Positions 19,520 to 27,268 of a stretch of DNA of 33,492 nt are shown here, one piece after another (positions within the stretch are counted from its first letter, which is position 1; the number at the start of each line of letters is the position of its first letter). Below the pieces are notes generated by a model. It saw only the letters and a program-made list of their open reading frames with translations. It was not told the DNA's origin and did not search any database. The DNA comes from Candidatus Omnitrophota bacterium (GTDB lineage: Bacteria; Omnitrophota; Gorgyraeia; Gygaellales; Profunditerraquicolaceae): positions 21,314-54,805 of the forward strand of contig JAQTQQ010000005.1 in the NCBI GenBank assembly GCA_028712175.1. Direction: 5' to 3'. The position numbers and the translations under genes were made by a program.

Positions 19520-19879
19520 TTACCATTTCTTAAGGTAATAATTTACTGTTTCCTGTATTATCCCGCGGTGTTTTTCGTCTATCGCCAAAAAAACAAGCCG
19601 GGTATCATAAATTATGTTCTTGGTGATTTCTTTTGATTCAAGGACTTTTGCAAAAATCATAATCGGATTAGGGTCAAAAGGCAGGCGAATTTCGAGCGCA
19701 AGGTTCGTGCCTACCGGAAACTGGCAGTTAGTGGTCAATAACATGCCTCCTAAGCTTAAATTCTTGCTTTGGGAAATATCTGAACCGGTACTGCTCGGAA
19801 TCACTCTATAAGACACAATAAACCTGCCTTTTGCACGGGGAAATTTTCTTCTCTCTTCTCCCTCATAAGCTTTTGTCAT
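19520..19879 (-). CDS. PilZ domain protein
   Basis: 119 aa; RRKFPR (RxxxR) and NLSLGG (D/NxSxxG) motifs. Confidence 0.85.
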   Translation of the reverse strand: MTKAYEGEERRKFPRAKGRFIVSYRVIPSSTGSDISQSKNLSLGGMLLTTNCQFPVGTNLALEIRLPFDPNPIMIFAKVLESKEITKNIIYDTRLVFLAIDEKHRGIIQETVNYYLKKW

Positions 19880-19890
19880 GCGGCCTCCTT

Positions 19891-20235
19891 TTAACGTGCA
19901 CCTAATGGGTTATTTTTAACAAACCAGGTGACATATTCATGGATGATTTTTTTCTGTTCCTCGTCAAGATCGACAAACTCTACGCGTGTTTTAAGCTGGG
20001 ATGATTCTACCACTTTGCCTTTTGCCTTAAGCCAGTGGCTTGGGTCAAAAGGAAGCTTAAAACGCAATATAAGCAGCTGGTCTTTCTCAAAATTCTTATT
20101 AGTATTGAGCAATATCCCTTCAGCGCTAATATTTTTTATGGTTGTAGAATCCCAACGGCTAATACTATCGGCTTCGTGAGAATATTGCGCTACTAATACC
20201 TTTTCAATCCTGGGTGATTTTCTTTTTTCTTCCAT
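19891..20235 (-). CDS. PilZ domain protein
   Basis: 114 aa; RKSPR (RxxxR) and NISAEG (D/NxSxxG); similar to its neighbour (LPFDPxxxxxAKxxVxES). Confidence 0.85.
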   Translation of the reverse strand: MEEKRKSPRIEKVLVAQYSHEADSISRWDSTTIKNISAEGILLNTNKNFEKDQLLILRFKLPFDPSHWLKAKGKVVESSQLKTRVEFVDLDEEQKKIIHEYVTWFVKNNPLGAR

Positions 20236-20268
20236 TACGCAGATCCTTAATTTTTCAAAACCGGCTCA

Positions 20269-20322
20269 ACAGGACTCACCCGCCACAATTCCCTGGCGGG
20301 TCCGCCTTCGGCGGAAACCTGT
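20269..20322. repeat. Three-way-junction inverted repeat
   Basis: Outer acagg/cctgt (20269-20273/20318-20322) encloses acccgcca...tggcgggt (20278-20285/20294-20301) and ccgcc-ttc-ggcgg (20302-20314). Confidence 0.75.
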
Positions 20323-20355
20323 GTCTTTTTTTTAAAGTTTTGCCCTGATATTTAT

Positions 20356-20429
20356 TCGGGGCGACAGGACTTGAACCTGTGACCTCTTGAACCCCATTCA
20401 AGCGCTCTACCAAGCTGAGCCACGCCCCG
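20356..20429 (-). tRNA. tRNA-Pro (anticodon GGG)
   Basis: Cloverleaf with acceptor CGGGGCG/CGCCCCG, T-arm GGTTCAAGTCC, anticodon stem CTTGA-atGGGgt-TCAAG. Confidence 0.93.
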
Positions 20430-20443
20430 CTGTATCTTATAAT

Positions 20444-21445
20444 CTATTCTTCTTTGCCCTTTCTCGTCATCAAATCCTTCACTGCCTGACGAGGGGGTTT
20501 ATTTCTATAAAGCAAATGATATACTTCTTTAATTATAGGCATATCCACTTTATATTTTAAACTTAAGGCATAGGCAGATTTTGTTGTCGGCACTCCTTCG
20601 GCAACCATTTGCATATGCCGTATAATTTCACTTATTTTCTTTCCTTTACCCATCAATTCTCCGACCATGCGGTTCCGGCTTTGTTTACTTATACAAGTTG
20701 TAACTAAATCCCCCAGCCCGCTTATTCCGCTAAATGTCTCTGGCCTGGCGCCCATAGCCCGGCCCAGCCTTGAGATTTCTGCAAGCCCCCGGGTAAGGAT
20801 GGCCGCTTTAGTATTAGTCCCAAAACCCAAACCGTCTGATACCCCGCAGGCAATAGCAATAATGTTTTTTAAACTTCCTCCAAGCTCAACGCCGGTAACA
20901 TCAGGATTAGTGTAAACGCGGAAACTCTGCGTGCTAAACACTTCTTGGATAGTTTTGCGTATTTTTTTATTCCTCGAAGCTGCAACCGCGGCAGTAGGCA
21001 CTCCTTTTGCCACCTCCATAGCTATAGTAGGCCCGGAAAGCACCGCCAATTCTATGGCCCCCAGCTCATTACTGATGATTTCTGACATCCTCTCAAAGGA
21101 CTTAATTTCAATTCCTTTTGTTACGCTTAAAAAAATAGTTTTCTTAAAAGAACAGTTTTTTATTTTCTTAAGCACCTGCCTTGTGTATTGCGAAGGCACT
21201 GCAAGCACCACGATCTCTTTGCCTGAAACGGCAGTTTTGATATCGCCTGTTATCCTGACTTCTTTCGGGATTTTTATACCGGGCAAGAATTTAGGATTAA
21301 AACGCAGCCTGTCCATTTCTTTAACATATTGCTCAAAAGCCCCCCAAAGAGTGACCGGATACCCTTTATTAGAAAGAAGGATTGCCAGTGTAGTTCCCCA
21401 CCCTCCGTCACCGATTACCGCAATACGTATTTTATCCATGGGCAA
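20444..21445 (-). CDS. gpsA: Glycerol-3-phosphate dehydrogenase [NAD(P)+]
   Basis: 333 aa; IAVIGDGGWGTTLAILLSNKG, LSGPTIAMEVAKGVPTA, GVELGGSLKNIIAIACG, GLGDLVTTC. Confidence 0.97.
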   Translation of the reverse strand: MPMDKIRIAVIGDGGWGTTLAILLSNKGYPVTLWGAFEQYVKEMDRLRFNPKFLPGIKIPKEVRITGDIKTAVSGKEIVVLAVPSQYTRQVLKKIKNCSFKKTIFLSVTKGIEIKSFERMSEIISNELGAIELAVLSGPTIAMEVAKGVPTAAVAASRNKKIRKTIQEVFSTQSFRVYTNPDVTGVELGGSLKNIIAIACGVSDGLGFGTNTKAAILTRGLAEISRLGRAMGARPETFSGISGLGDLVTTCISKQSRNRMVGELMGKGKKISEIIRHMQMVAEGVPTTKSAYALSLKYKVDMPIIKEVYHLLYRNKPPRQAVKDLMTRKGKEE

Positions 21446-22187
21446 TCAGATCCTTTTTCTTGTTTGTTCTTAACATTGCCAGCTCCCAGGCATAATCATA
21501 AAGATGCAGCCCCTTGCTTACGGCAATAATCTCCCCGTCCTCAACGCCTATCTCCGCAGCCATATACTGTTTTACCAGCTCTAAGCCGCCGAGATTTGAC
21601 GGAAATCCTCCCCAAAGATCCCAAGAACGGAAATAGAGTATGAAGTTAAGCTTCCCGTAACGCAGGCGTGTATCAATTAGCCTTAAACAAGGAGGATCAA
21701 TTAATTTAATATCCGAAGGCATGCCGATTTCCATAACCGCCTGATTTGTCCCCGGCCCTTTTTCTTTATACATTTTTATTACTTCCTCTATCTGATTAAC
21801 ATTTAAAGGCATATCATTGATTAATTCTTTACCGTCGATCTTTTGCATAATCCTCACCTTAGGGTCAACTAATCTTTCCCCATAAGTATAATCTTCGGTT
21901 TCAGTTTTTGCTCCCGTAAGCAGGTAACTTAAATAACCCTGTATGTACTCCATATCGGTCGGGGCGGGGATACTCATCCCTTCGGGGATTATCGGGATAA
22001 TTTGATGCGCGGGCTTGCGTACCCTTATGGTAACAAAATCAAATTCAAGCCTTTTTTGCCCTTCGTAACTTCCCCGCGTAATTGTATAAACATGGCCCTG
22101 GTCTAATATTGTAGATAAACATTGAAACCACGCGTCATCTAAATCAAATGCATCTATAAAAACCGGCTTTAAAAATTCTTCACTCAT
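21432..22187 (-). CDS. Thymidylate synthase-like protein, archaeal/methanogen-type
   Basis: 251 aa; DPPCLRLIDTRLRYGKLNFILYFRSWDLWGGFPSNLGGLELVKQYMA...SKGLHLYDYAWEL retains the ThyA PPC nucleophile, RSWD and LHLYD. Confidence 0.8.
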   Translation of the reverse strand: MSEEFLKPVFIDAFDLDDAWFQCLSTILDQGHVYTITRGSYEGQKRLEFDFVTIRVRKPAHQIIPIIPEGMSIPAPTDMEYIQGYLSYLLTGAKTETEDYTYGERLVDPKVRIMQKIDGKELINDMPLNVNQIEEVIKMYKEKGPGTNQAVMEIGMPSDIKLIDPPCLRLIDTRLRYGKLNFILYFRSWDLWGGFPSNLGGLELVKQYMAAEIGVEDGEIIAVSKGLHLYDYAWELAMLRTNKKKDLIAHG

Positions 22188-22573
22188 TGGGCACAGCCTT
22201 TTTCCTTTGCATTTTTTATAAACTGCTTAAGGGTAACTATGATCTGGGCGACAGGCATATTTTTGCCGATATAACCGGAACAGCTGAACTGCTTGCTGCG
22301 CGCGATCAGGTCGTCATCGTATCCAAACCCGGTAATCATAACAACCGGGAGGCTGTTGTTTAAATCCCTTATATGCTTGAGCGCTTCTAAACCGCTCATT
22401 CCGGGAAGCTTAATATCCAATAAGACAACATCAAAATTATCCTTTTTAATCAACTCCAAGGCTTCTTCTCCGGATGCACAAGCAACCGTATGGCAATCTT
22501 CTTCTTTAAGCAGATCCTCAAACAAATCCCTTACCGGAGCCTCATCATCAACAATGAGAATTTTATAAAGCAT
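22184..22573 (-). CDS. Single-domain response regulator (CheY-like REC)
   Basis: Start MLYKILIVDDEAPVRD at 22573 (the 22648 start overlaps the kinase); LLDIKLPGMSGLEALK; 4-bp overlap with the ThyA-like gene. Confidence 0.9.
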   Translation of the reverse strand: MLYKILIVDDEAPVRDLFEDLLKEEDCHTVACASGEEALELIKKDNFDVVLLDIKLPGMSGLEALKHIRDLNNSLPVVMITGFGYDDDLIARSKQFSCSGYIGKNMPVAQIIVTLKQFIKNAKEKGCAQ

Positions 22574-22586
22574 GGCCGTCTCCTTT

Positions 22587-24038
22587 TTAAATAAAAGGTA
22601 ATTTGATAGTAAAAGTTGACCCCTTATTGATTTGACTTTCCAATTCAATAATCCCGTTATGGTTTTTGATAATATTCTGGCATATTGACAAACCTAATCC
22701 CGTGCCGTCGCTTTTTGTAGAAAAAAACGGCATAAAGATATCTTTTAAGCTATCCTCGGGTATCCCCATACCCATATCAGTAATTTGAATCTGTGCGTAG
22801 AGGTTTTTAAAATTGCTCGTTACAATATTAATTGTCCCGCCAGTCGGCATAGATTGGTAAGCATTTATGAGAATATTGAGGAATACTTCCTGCAATTGAT
22901 GCAGGTCGCCTTTAATTTGAGGCATATTTTCTTCAAATGATTTCTTTATTTCAATTTTCGCCTGAGGAAGCTTGTTGTAATGAACAAGAGGCAGAACATT
23001 ATCAATAGCTTGATTTACGTTAATCTCTTCCAAAACCGGTGTAGATTTACGGGAAAACTGTAAAATTCTATCAACGAGTTTACGTATACGATCAGTCTGG
23101 CCCTCAATTAACGCAAGGTTATCCTTAACCTTCTGGCTAAGCTTCTCGTTTTTAAGCATCTCTAACCTGCCGGAGATGACAAAAAGCGGATTGTTTATTT
23201 CGTGCGCCATGCCGGCAGAGAGCTGCCCGAGAGCAACTAACTTTTCAGCCTGAAAAATCTGGTTTTCCAGTTTTTTCTTCTCCGTCATATCTTTTGCAAT
23301 AAATACATAGCCGGTAAGCTTGCCGGTTGGGTCCAAAAAATGGTTTACCGTCAACACAACAGGAATGACCTCCTTGTTTTTAGCGACAAGTTTGGTCTCT
23401 GTTTCATATTTACCGAAGAGGCGCGCCTGTTGAAGGATAAAATCCAGATTAGAGGCAGCATCATTAGTATCATGCAAGATGCTTGCATGTTTAAAGATAA
23501 TATCGCTTTTACTCCAACCGAGCATAGCCTCGCCGCCCATGCCAAAATAAGTGATTTTGGCGTCAAGGTTAATCACATATAAAGTGTATTCCTTTATAAT
23601 AGAGAAAATATTTTTTAGTGAATCGTCAATATTCTTTAATGACGCCTCCCTCTCTTCAATCTCGGTAATATCATGGCCAAAAAGGATGCAACCCTCGGTT
23701 GTTTGGTTGTTTTTATTAAAAATAGGGTTAATGCTCCAAGAGATAAGCCTTGAGGAACCTTCAGCGCTGGACATGTGGCACTGAAAGTCCTTGGCTCTTT
23801 TATAACCCATGGAATCTTCCATTACCGCTTTAAACATCTCTTTTATCATAATGCTGCTTGCGCCTTTAAACAACACCGCAAGCCAGTTTTTACCTATGAT
23901 CTCAACACGGTTAACTCCGGCCACGCTCTCGGCTTTTTTATTACAAAACAAGATACTGCCATTATGGTCAAGGTAAAGCACTGCCACCGCAGCATTCTCG
24001 ATGAGATCAGGCAGTTTTTCTTTTATGTCAGTGACCAT
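22587..24038 (-). CDS. PAS-PAS sensor histidine kinase
   Basis: 483 aa; HisKA SAGMAHEINNPL, N box NILINAYQSM, G boxes DMGMGIP and GTGLGLSICQNIIKNH. Confidence 0.95.
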   Translation of the reverse strand: MVTDIKEKLPDLIENAAVAVLYLDHNGSILFCNKKAESVAGVNRVEIIGKNWLAVLFKGASSIMIKEMFKAVMEDSMGYKRAKDFQCHMSSAEGSSRLISWSINPIFNKNNQTTEGCILFGHDITEIEEREASLKNIDDSLKNIFSIIKEYTLYVINLDAKITYFGMGGEAMLGWSKSDIIFKHASILHDTNDAASNLDFILQQARLFGKYETETKLVAKNKEVIPVVLTVNHFLDPTGKLTGYVFIAKDMTEKKKLENQIFQAEKLVALGQLSAGMAHEINNPLFVISGRLEMLKNEKLSQKVKDNLALIEGQTDRIRKLVDRILQFSRKSTPVLEEINVNQAIDNVLPLVHYNKLPQAKIEIKKSFEENMPQIKGDLHQLQEVFLNILINAYQSMPTGGTINIVTSNFKNLYAQIQITDMGMGIPEDSLKDIFMPFFSTKSDGTGLGLSICQNIIKNHNGIIELESQINKGSTFTIKLPFI

Positions 24039-24064
24039 ATTTTAGCTCATTGGCTTAGATTATC

Positions 24065-24135
24065 AGCGGGAGAGGGGAATCGAACCCCCATTCATAGCTT
24101 GGAAGGCTATTGTTCTACCACTGAACTACTCCCGC
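24065..24135 (-). tRNA. tRNA-Gly (anticodon TCC)
   Basis: Cloverleaf with acceptor GCGGGAG/CTCCCGC; anticodon stem-loop ATAGC-ctTCCaa-GCTAT. Confidence 0.95.
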
Positions 24136-24156
24136 AATTCTGTTAAAAAAATCGGC

Positions 24157-24209
24157 TTTAGCTCTTAGCTATTAGAAGGATATCCATGACCTAAGAGCTA
24201 CGAGCTAAA
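24157..24209. repeat. Heptad-type palindromic repeat, family A (copy 3), between tRNA-Gly and tRNA-Tyr
   Basis: tttagctcttagctattag (24157-24175) and ctaagagctacgagctaaa (24191-24209), 17/19 complementary with a 15-nt loop. Confidence 0.9.
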
Positions 24210-24212
24210 TAA

Positions 24213-24295
24213 TGGGCAGGAGAGGATTCGAACCTCTGAAGCACAGGTGCAACAGATTTACAGTCTGTCCCCTTTGGCCACTTGGGTACCTGCCC
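24213..24295 (-). tRNA. tRNA-Tyr (anticodon GTA)
   Basis: Class II tRNA with long variable arm; acceptor GGGCAGG/CCTGCCC; anticodon stem-loop CAGAC-tGTAaa-TCTG. Confidence 0.95.
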
Positions 24296-24314
24296 GTATT
24301 GCTTGAAACTCAGG

Positions 24315-24392
24315 GTCTATAGTCGAATGTCTATTGTCTATAAAATTGCAATGTGAAAATGTTTTATCGACAATAGACTATCGTCTATCGAC
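24315..24392. repeat. Heptad-type palindromic repeat, family B (copy 2), between tRNA-Tyr and tRNA-Thr
   Basis: gtctatagtcgaatgtctattgtctataaaa (24315-24345) and ttttatcgacaatagactatcgtctatcgac (24362-24392), about 26/31 complementary with a 16-nt loop. Confidence 0.9.
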
Positions 24393-24410
24393 TATTACAT
24401 TAAGATACAA

Positions 24411-24483
24411 AGCCGGCGAGAGGAATTGAACCCCCGACCCGCTGTTTACAAAACAGCCGCTCTGCCAACTGAGCTACGCCGGC
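24411..24483 (-). tRNA. tRNA-Thr (anticodon TGT)
   Basis: Acceptor GCCGGCG/CGCCGGC; anticodon stem-loop GCTGT-ttTGTaa-ACAGC; T-arm GGGGGTTCAATTCC. Confidence 0.94.
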
Positions 24484-24484
24484 A

Positions 24485-25351
24485 CTAACTGCATTTCTTA
24501 ATCGCATCCGGAATATGCTCAATGATATCAGAGGCAATTAATCCCATCTGCGTCTTGTCTTTTGCTGCAATATCTCCGGCTAAGCCGTGCACATATGTTG
24601 CATATTTAGCAGCCATAAAACTATCCAAACCCTGCGCCAGAAACGCTCCGACTATACCGCTAAGCACATCACCGCTTCCAGCTGTCGCCATCCCCGGATT
24701 TCCGGTTTTATTTATATAACACTGTCCCATAGCACTAGTTACAGTGCTGTTATGCCCTTTAAGTATAATCGTACTATTATAGTATTTAGAGTACCTTTTC
24801 GCAACCAATTTCCTATTTTTCTTTACAAAACCAATACCTATCCCAAAGAGGCGGGCAAATTCTTTCTCATGAGGAGTTAGAATAAACTCCCCCTTGTGAT
24901 TCTTTAGTATAGCTAAATTTTTACAAAGCGCATTAATACCATCGGCATCAATAACCGTTGGCAAAGTTTGTGCCTTAATAATTTTTCTTACCAAAGCATA
25001 AGTCGATTTATTATTGCCCAGGCCAGGGCCGATTATTAACACATCAATTTTTTTAAGAAAATCCCTGATTTGAATAAAAGCGCCTTTACTTAAAAAACCT
25101 TCCGCGGTTTGAGCAAGCGGCAGGGTCATTACCTCTTTTGGCTTATTTCTGGTTATCGCCAGATTAATGCCTTTAGGTAAGCCCAACGTTACTAATCCTG
25201 CCCCGGAACGTATTGCTGAAGCGGCGCAAAGCAACGCTGCTCCGGAGAATCCGGCTGAGCCGGCAATAATCAGTATATGCCCGTAATCGCCTTTATGAGA
25301 ATCGGCTTTTCTTAGTAATAACCGCGCTGGCAACCGCATAAGTTTTAACAT
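24485..25351 (-). CDS. nnrD: ADP-dependent (S)-NAD(P)H-hydrate dehydratase, stand-alone C-terminal-type
   Basis: 288 aa; HKGDYGHILIIAGSAGFSGAALLCAASAIRSGAGLVTLG, IGPGLG, GNPGMATAGSGDVLSGIVGAFLAQG. Confidence 0.93.
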   Translation of the reverse strand: MLKLMRLPARLLLRKADSHKGDYGHILIIAGSAGFSGAALLCAASAIRSGAGLVTLGLPKGINLAITRNKPKEVMTLPLAQTAEGFLSKGAFIQIRDFLKKIDVLIIGPGLGNNKSTYALVRKIIKAQTLPTVIDADGINALCKNLAILKNHKGEFILTPHEKEFARLFGIGIGFVKKNRKLVAKRYSKYYNSTIILKGHNSTVTSAMGQCYINKTGNPGMATAGSGDVLSGIVGAFLAQGLDSFMAAKYATYVHGLAGDIAAKDKTQMGLIASDIIEHIPDAIKKCS

Positions 25352-25658
25352 GCGAAATAGAAATATGCACCCCGATGTCTTTACATTTCCCGTTTAAAAA
25401 TTCACAAATAGGTTTTCCGGACCGGTCATTTTGAACCTGTATATCCTGCCAGGAAAGCTTATTATCTCCTACCGCTTTAAAAACAGCTTCTTTAGCGGCA
25501 AATCTTCCGGCTAGATGCTGATAAAAAGAAACCCGGGTTTTGGCATTTTTTAATTCCGTTTTCGTAAAAACACGTGACAGGAAATCATCCCCCCATTTTT
25601 CAACCGCTTGGCGGATGCGGCGGACTTCAGTTATATCAACACCAGTACCGGTTATCAT
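25293..25658 (-). CDS. acpS: Holo-[acyl-carrier-protein] synthase
   Basis: 121 aa; GTGVDITEVRRIRQAV, FAAKEAVFKAVG, ISISHVKTYAVASAV. Confidence 0.95.
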   Translation of the reverse strand: MITGTGVDITEVRRIRQAVEKWGDDFLSRVFTKTELKNAKTRVSFYQHLAGRFAAKEAVFKAVGDNKLSWQDIQVQNDRSGKPICEFLNGKCKDIGVHISISHVKTYAVASAVITKKSRFS

Positions 25659-26371
25659 TTTTTTAAAATCCTGCGCATTTCTTTAACCGCTTTAAATAAA
25701 CCCGTATAAAGTGCTTTAGATATGATGGAATAGCCGATATTAAATTCATTGATTCCTTTAATCGCGGCGATTCTTTCAGTATTTGCATAATCAAGCCCGT
25801 GGCCGACATTAACAACCAGGCCTTTGGACAAGGCATAATCTACGGCATTCTTAATCTGATTAAAATACTTATTTTTGGCGGCGCAGTTTTCTGCCTGCGC
25901 ATAACGGCCGGTATGTAACTCGATTATTTCCGCTCCCGCAGCAATAGAAGAATCAATCTGCTTTTTATCCGGGTCAATAAACAGGCTCCCCCGCACGCCG
26001 GCTTTTTTAAGCAGCCTCAATGCCCGGGTAATTTTATTAAAGTTAAGGAAAACATCAAGCCCGCCTTCGGTAGTCAGTTCCTCCCTTTTTTCAGGAACCA
26101 GGGTAGCCTGATAAGGTTTAACCTTGCAGGCAATTTTTAGAATTTCCGGAGCTATGGACATTTCAAGGTTGAATTTAGTTTTAATTTTTTTAGAGAGATT
26201 AAAAACATCGCTATCCTGAATGTGCCTGCGGTCTTCACGCAGGTGCGCGACTATGCTGTCAGCTCCGGCTTTTTCGCATATAAGCGCAGAATTAACTGGA
26301 TCGGGAAATTTACCTTTACGGGCTTGGCGCAAAGTTGCTACGTGGTCAATATTTACCCCTAATTTAGGCAT
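25655..26371 (-). CDS. pdxJ: Pyridoxine 5'-phosphate synthase
   Basis: 238 aa; LGVNIDHVATLRQARKGKFPDPV, IVAHLREDRRHIQD, IELHTGRYA, VNVGHGLDYAN. Confidence 0.98.
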   Translation of the reverse strand: MPKLGVNIDHVATLRQARKGKFPDPVNSALICEKAGADSIVAHLREDRRHIQDSDVFNLSKKIKTKFNLEMSIAPEILKIACKVKPYQATLVPEKREELTTEGGLDVFLNFNKITRALRLLKKAGVRGSLFIDPDKKQIDSSIAAGAEIIELHTGRYAQAENCAAKNKYFNQIKNAVDYALSKGLVVNVGHGLDYANTERIAAIKGINEFNIGYSIISKALYTGLFKAVKEMRRILKK

Positions 26372-26379
26372 CTTTGATT

Positions 26380-26508
26380 TTATGGCCTTTCACCATTCGC
26401 ATAAAACCAAACAACAATGGCCAGGAGTAAAGAAATGAGCTTAAGCCATGGGTGGACAGTAACCAGGCTTGCTATTCTGGAAAGGGCGCTTTTCTTATTC
26501 TTATTCAT
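26380..26508 (-). CDS. Candidate 42-aa single-TM peptide resembling the N-terminus of CdaR/YbbR
   Basis: Reverse complement reads MNKNKKSALSRIASLVTVHPWLKLISLLLAIVVWFYANGERP*; overlaps the cdaA stop by 8 bp and ends 8 nt before pdxJ. Absent from the supplied ORF track (too short). Confidence 0.7.
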   Translation of the reverse strand: MNKNKKSALSRIASLVTVHPWLKLISLLLAIVVWFYANGERP

Positions 26509-27268
26509 CGTTATCAGTTTTAAGCAACTCTTTGATTCTTAGCTTTAGCTGCGGCCCGCCTAAATCCCTATAAAATTTTTTACGGTAAATTAAGGATATA
26601 TCGCTTCTTTCCTCTGAAACCACGATTAAAACAGCATCCGTTTCTTCGCTTAAGCCTAAAGCTGCCCGGTGCCGCGTACCGAAAAGCCGGCTAAGTTCCT
26701 GATTGGCCGTTAAAGGAAATATGCAGCCGGCCGCAGATAACCTTCCCCTTGCAATAATTAAACCTCCGTCATGAAGCGGGTTATTCGGGGTAAAAATTGC
26801 CTGAATCAAATCCGCGCTAATCCGCGCATCTACAACCTCTCCGCTATGGATATATTCGGCAAGGCTGTCTGTTTTTTCAACCGCAATCAACGCCCCAAGC
26901 CTATTTTGCGCAAGATTTTCACAGGCAAGGGTAACCTGATTAATAAAGATGTCAATATCTTCTTCTTTTAAGCTGTACCTAAAAAGGTGGCGTTTCCCAA
27001 GCGAGGCCAACCCCTGCCTAATCTCGGCTTGAAAAATAATTAAAATTGCGATGACACTAATTCCGAATAACTTGTTAAGCAGCCAGTTTAAAACAATAAA
27101 ATCAAATCTCTGGAATATTAAAAAAGCGAGCAGCAGCACGATTATCCCGCGCAAAGCTTGTAATGCCCGGGTGCCTTCAAAAAAAAGCATCAAGCGGTAA
27201 ATTAAAAACCAAAGGATAGCAATTTCAACAGCGGGTTTCCAGTGCAAGATTATATTATCTGTCAGCAT
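26501..27268 (-). CDS. cdaA: Diadenylate cyclase (CdaA/DacA)
   Basis: 255 aa; N-terminal TM helices, NNPLHDGGLIIARG (DGA-type motif) and FGTRHRAALG (RHR motif). Confidence 0.96.
   Translation of the reverse strand: MLTDNIILHWKPAVEIAILWFLIYRLMLFFEGTRALQALRGIIVLLLAFLIFQRFDFIVLNWLLNKLFGISVIAILIIFQAEIRQGLASLGKRHLFRYSLKEEDIDIFINQVTLACENLAQNRLGALIAVEKTDSLAEYIHSGEVVDARISADLIQAIFTPNNPLHDGGLIIARGRLSAAGCIFPLTANQELSRLFGTRHRAALGLSEETDAVLIVVSEERSDISLIYRKKFYRDLGGPQLKLRIKELLKTDNDE

Noticed and set aside
20931-21473. 180-aa plus-strand ORF opposite gpsA
   Set aside because: Antisense shadow ORF; gpsA motifs are clear on the minus strand.
25293-25351. Frameshift or pseudogene suspected from the 59-bp nnrD/acpS overlap
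   Set aside because: Both proteins look complete; an internal Met start for nnrD (MRLPARLL) is available and compact overlaps are common in this segment.
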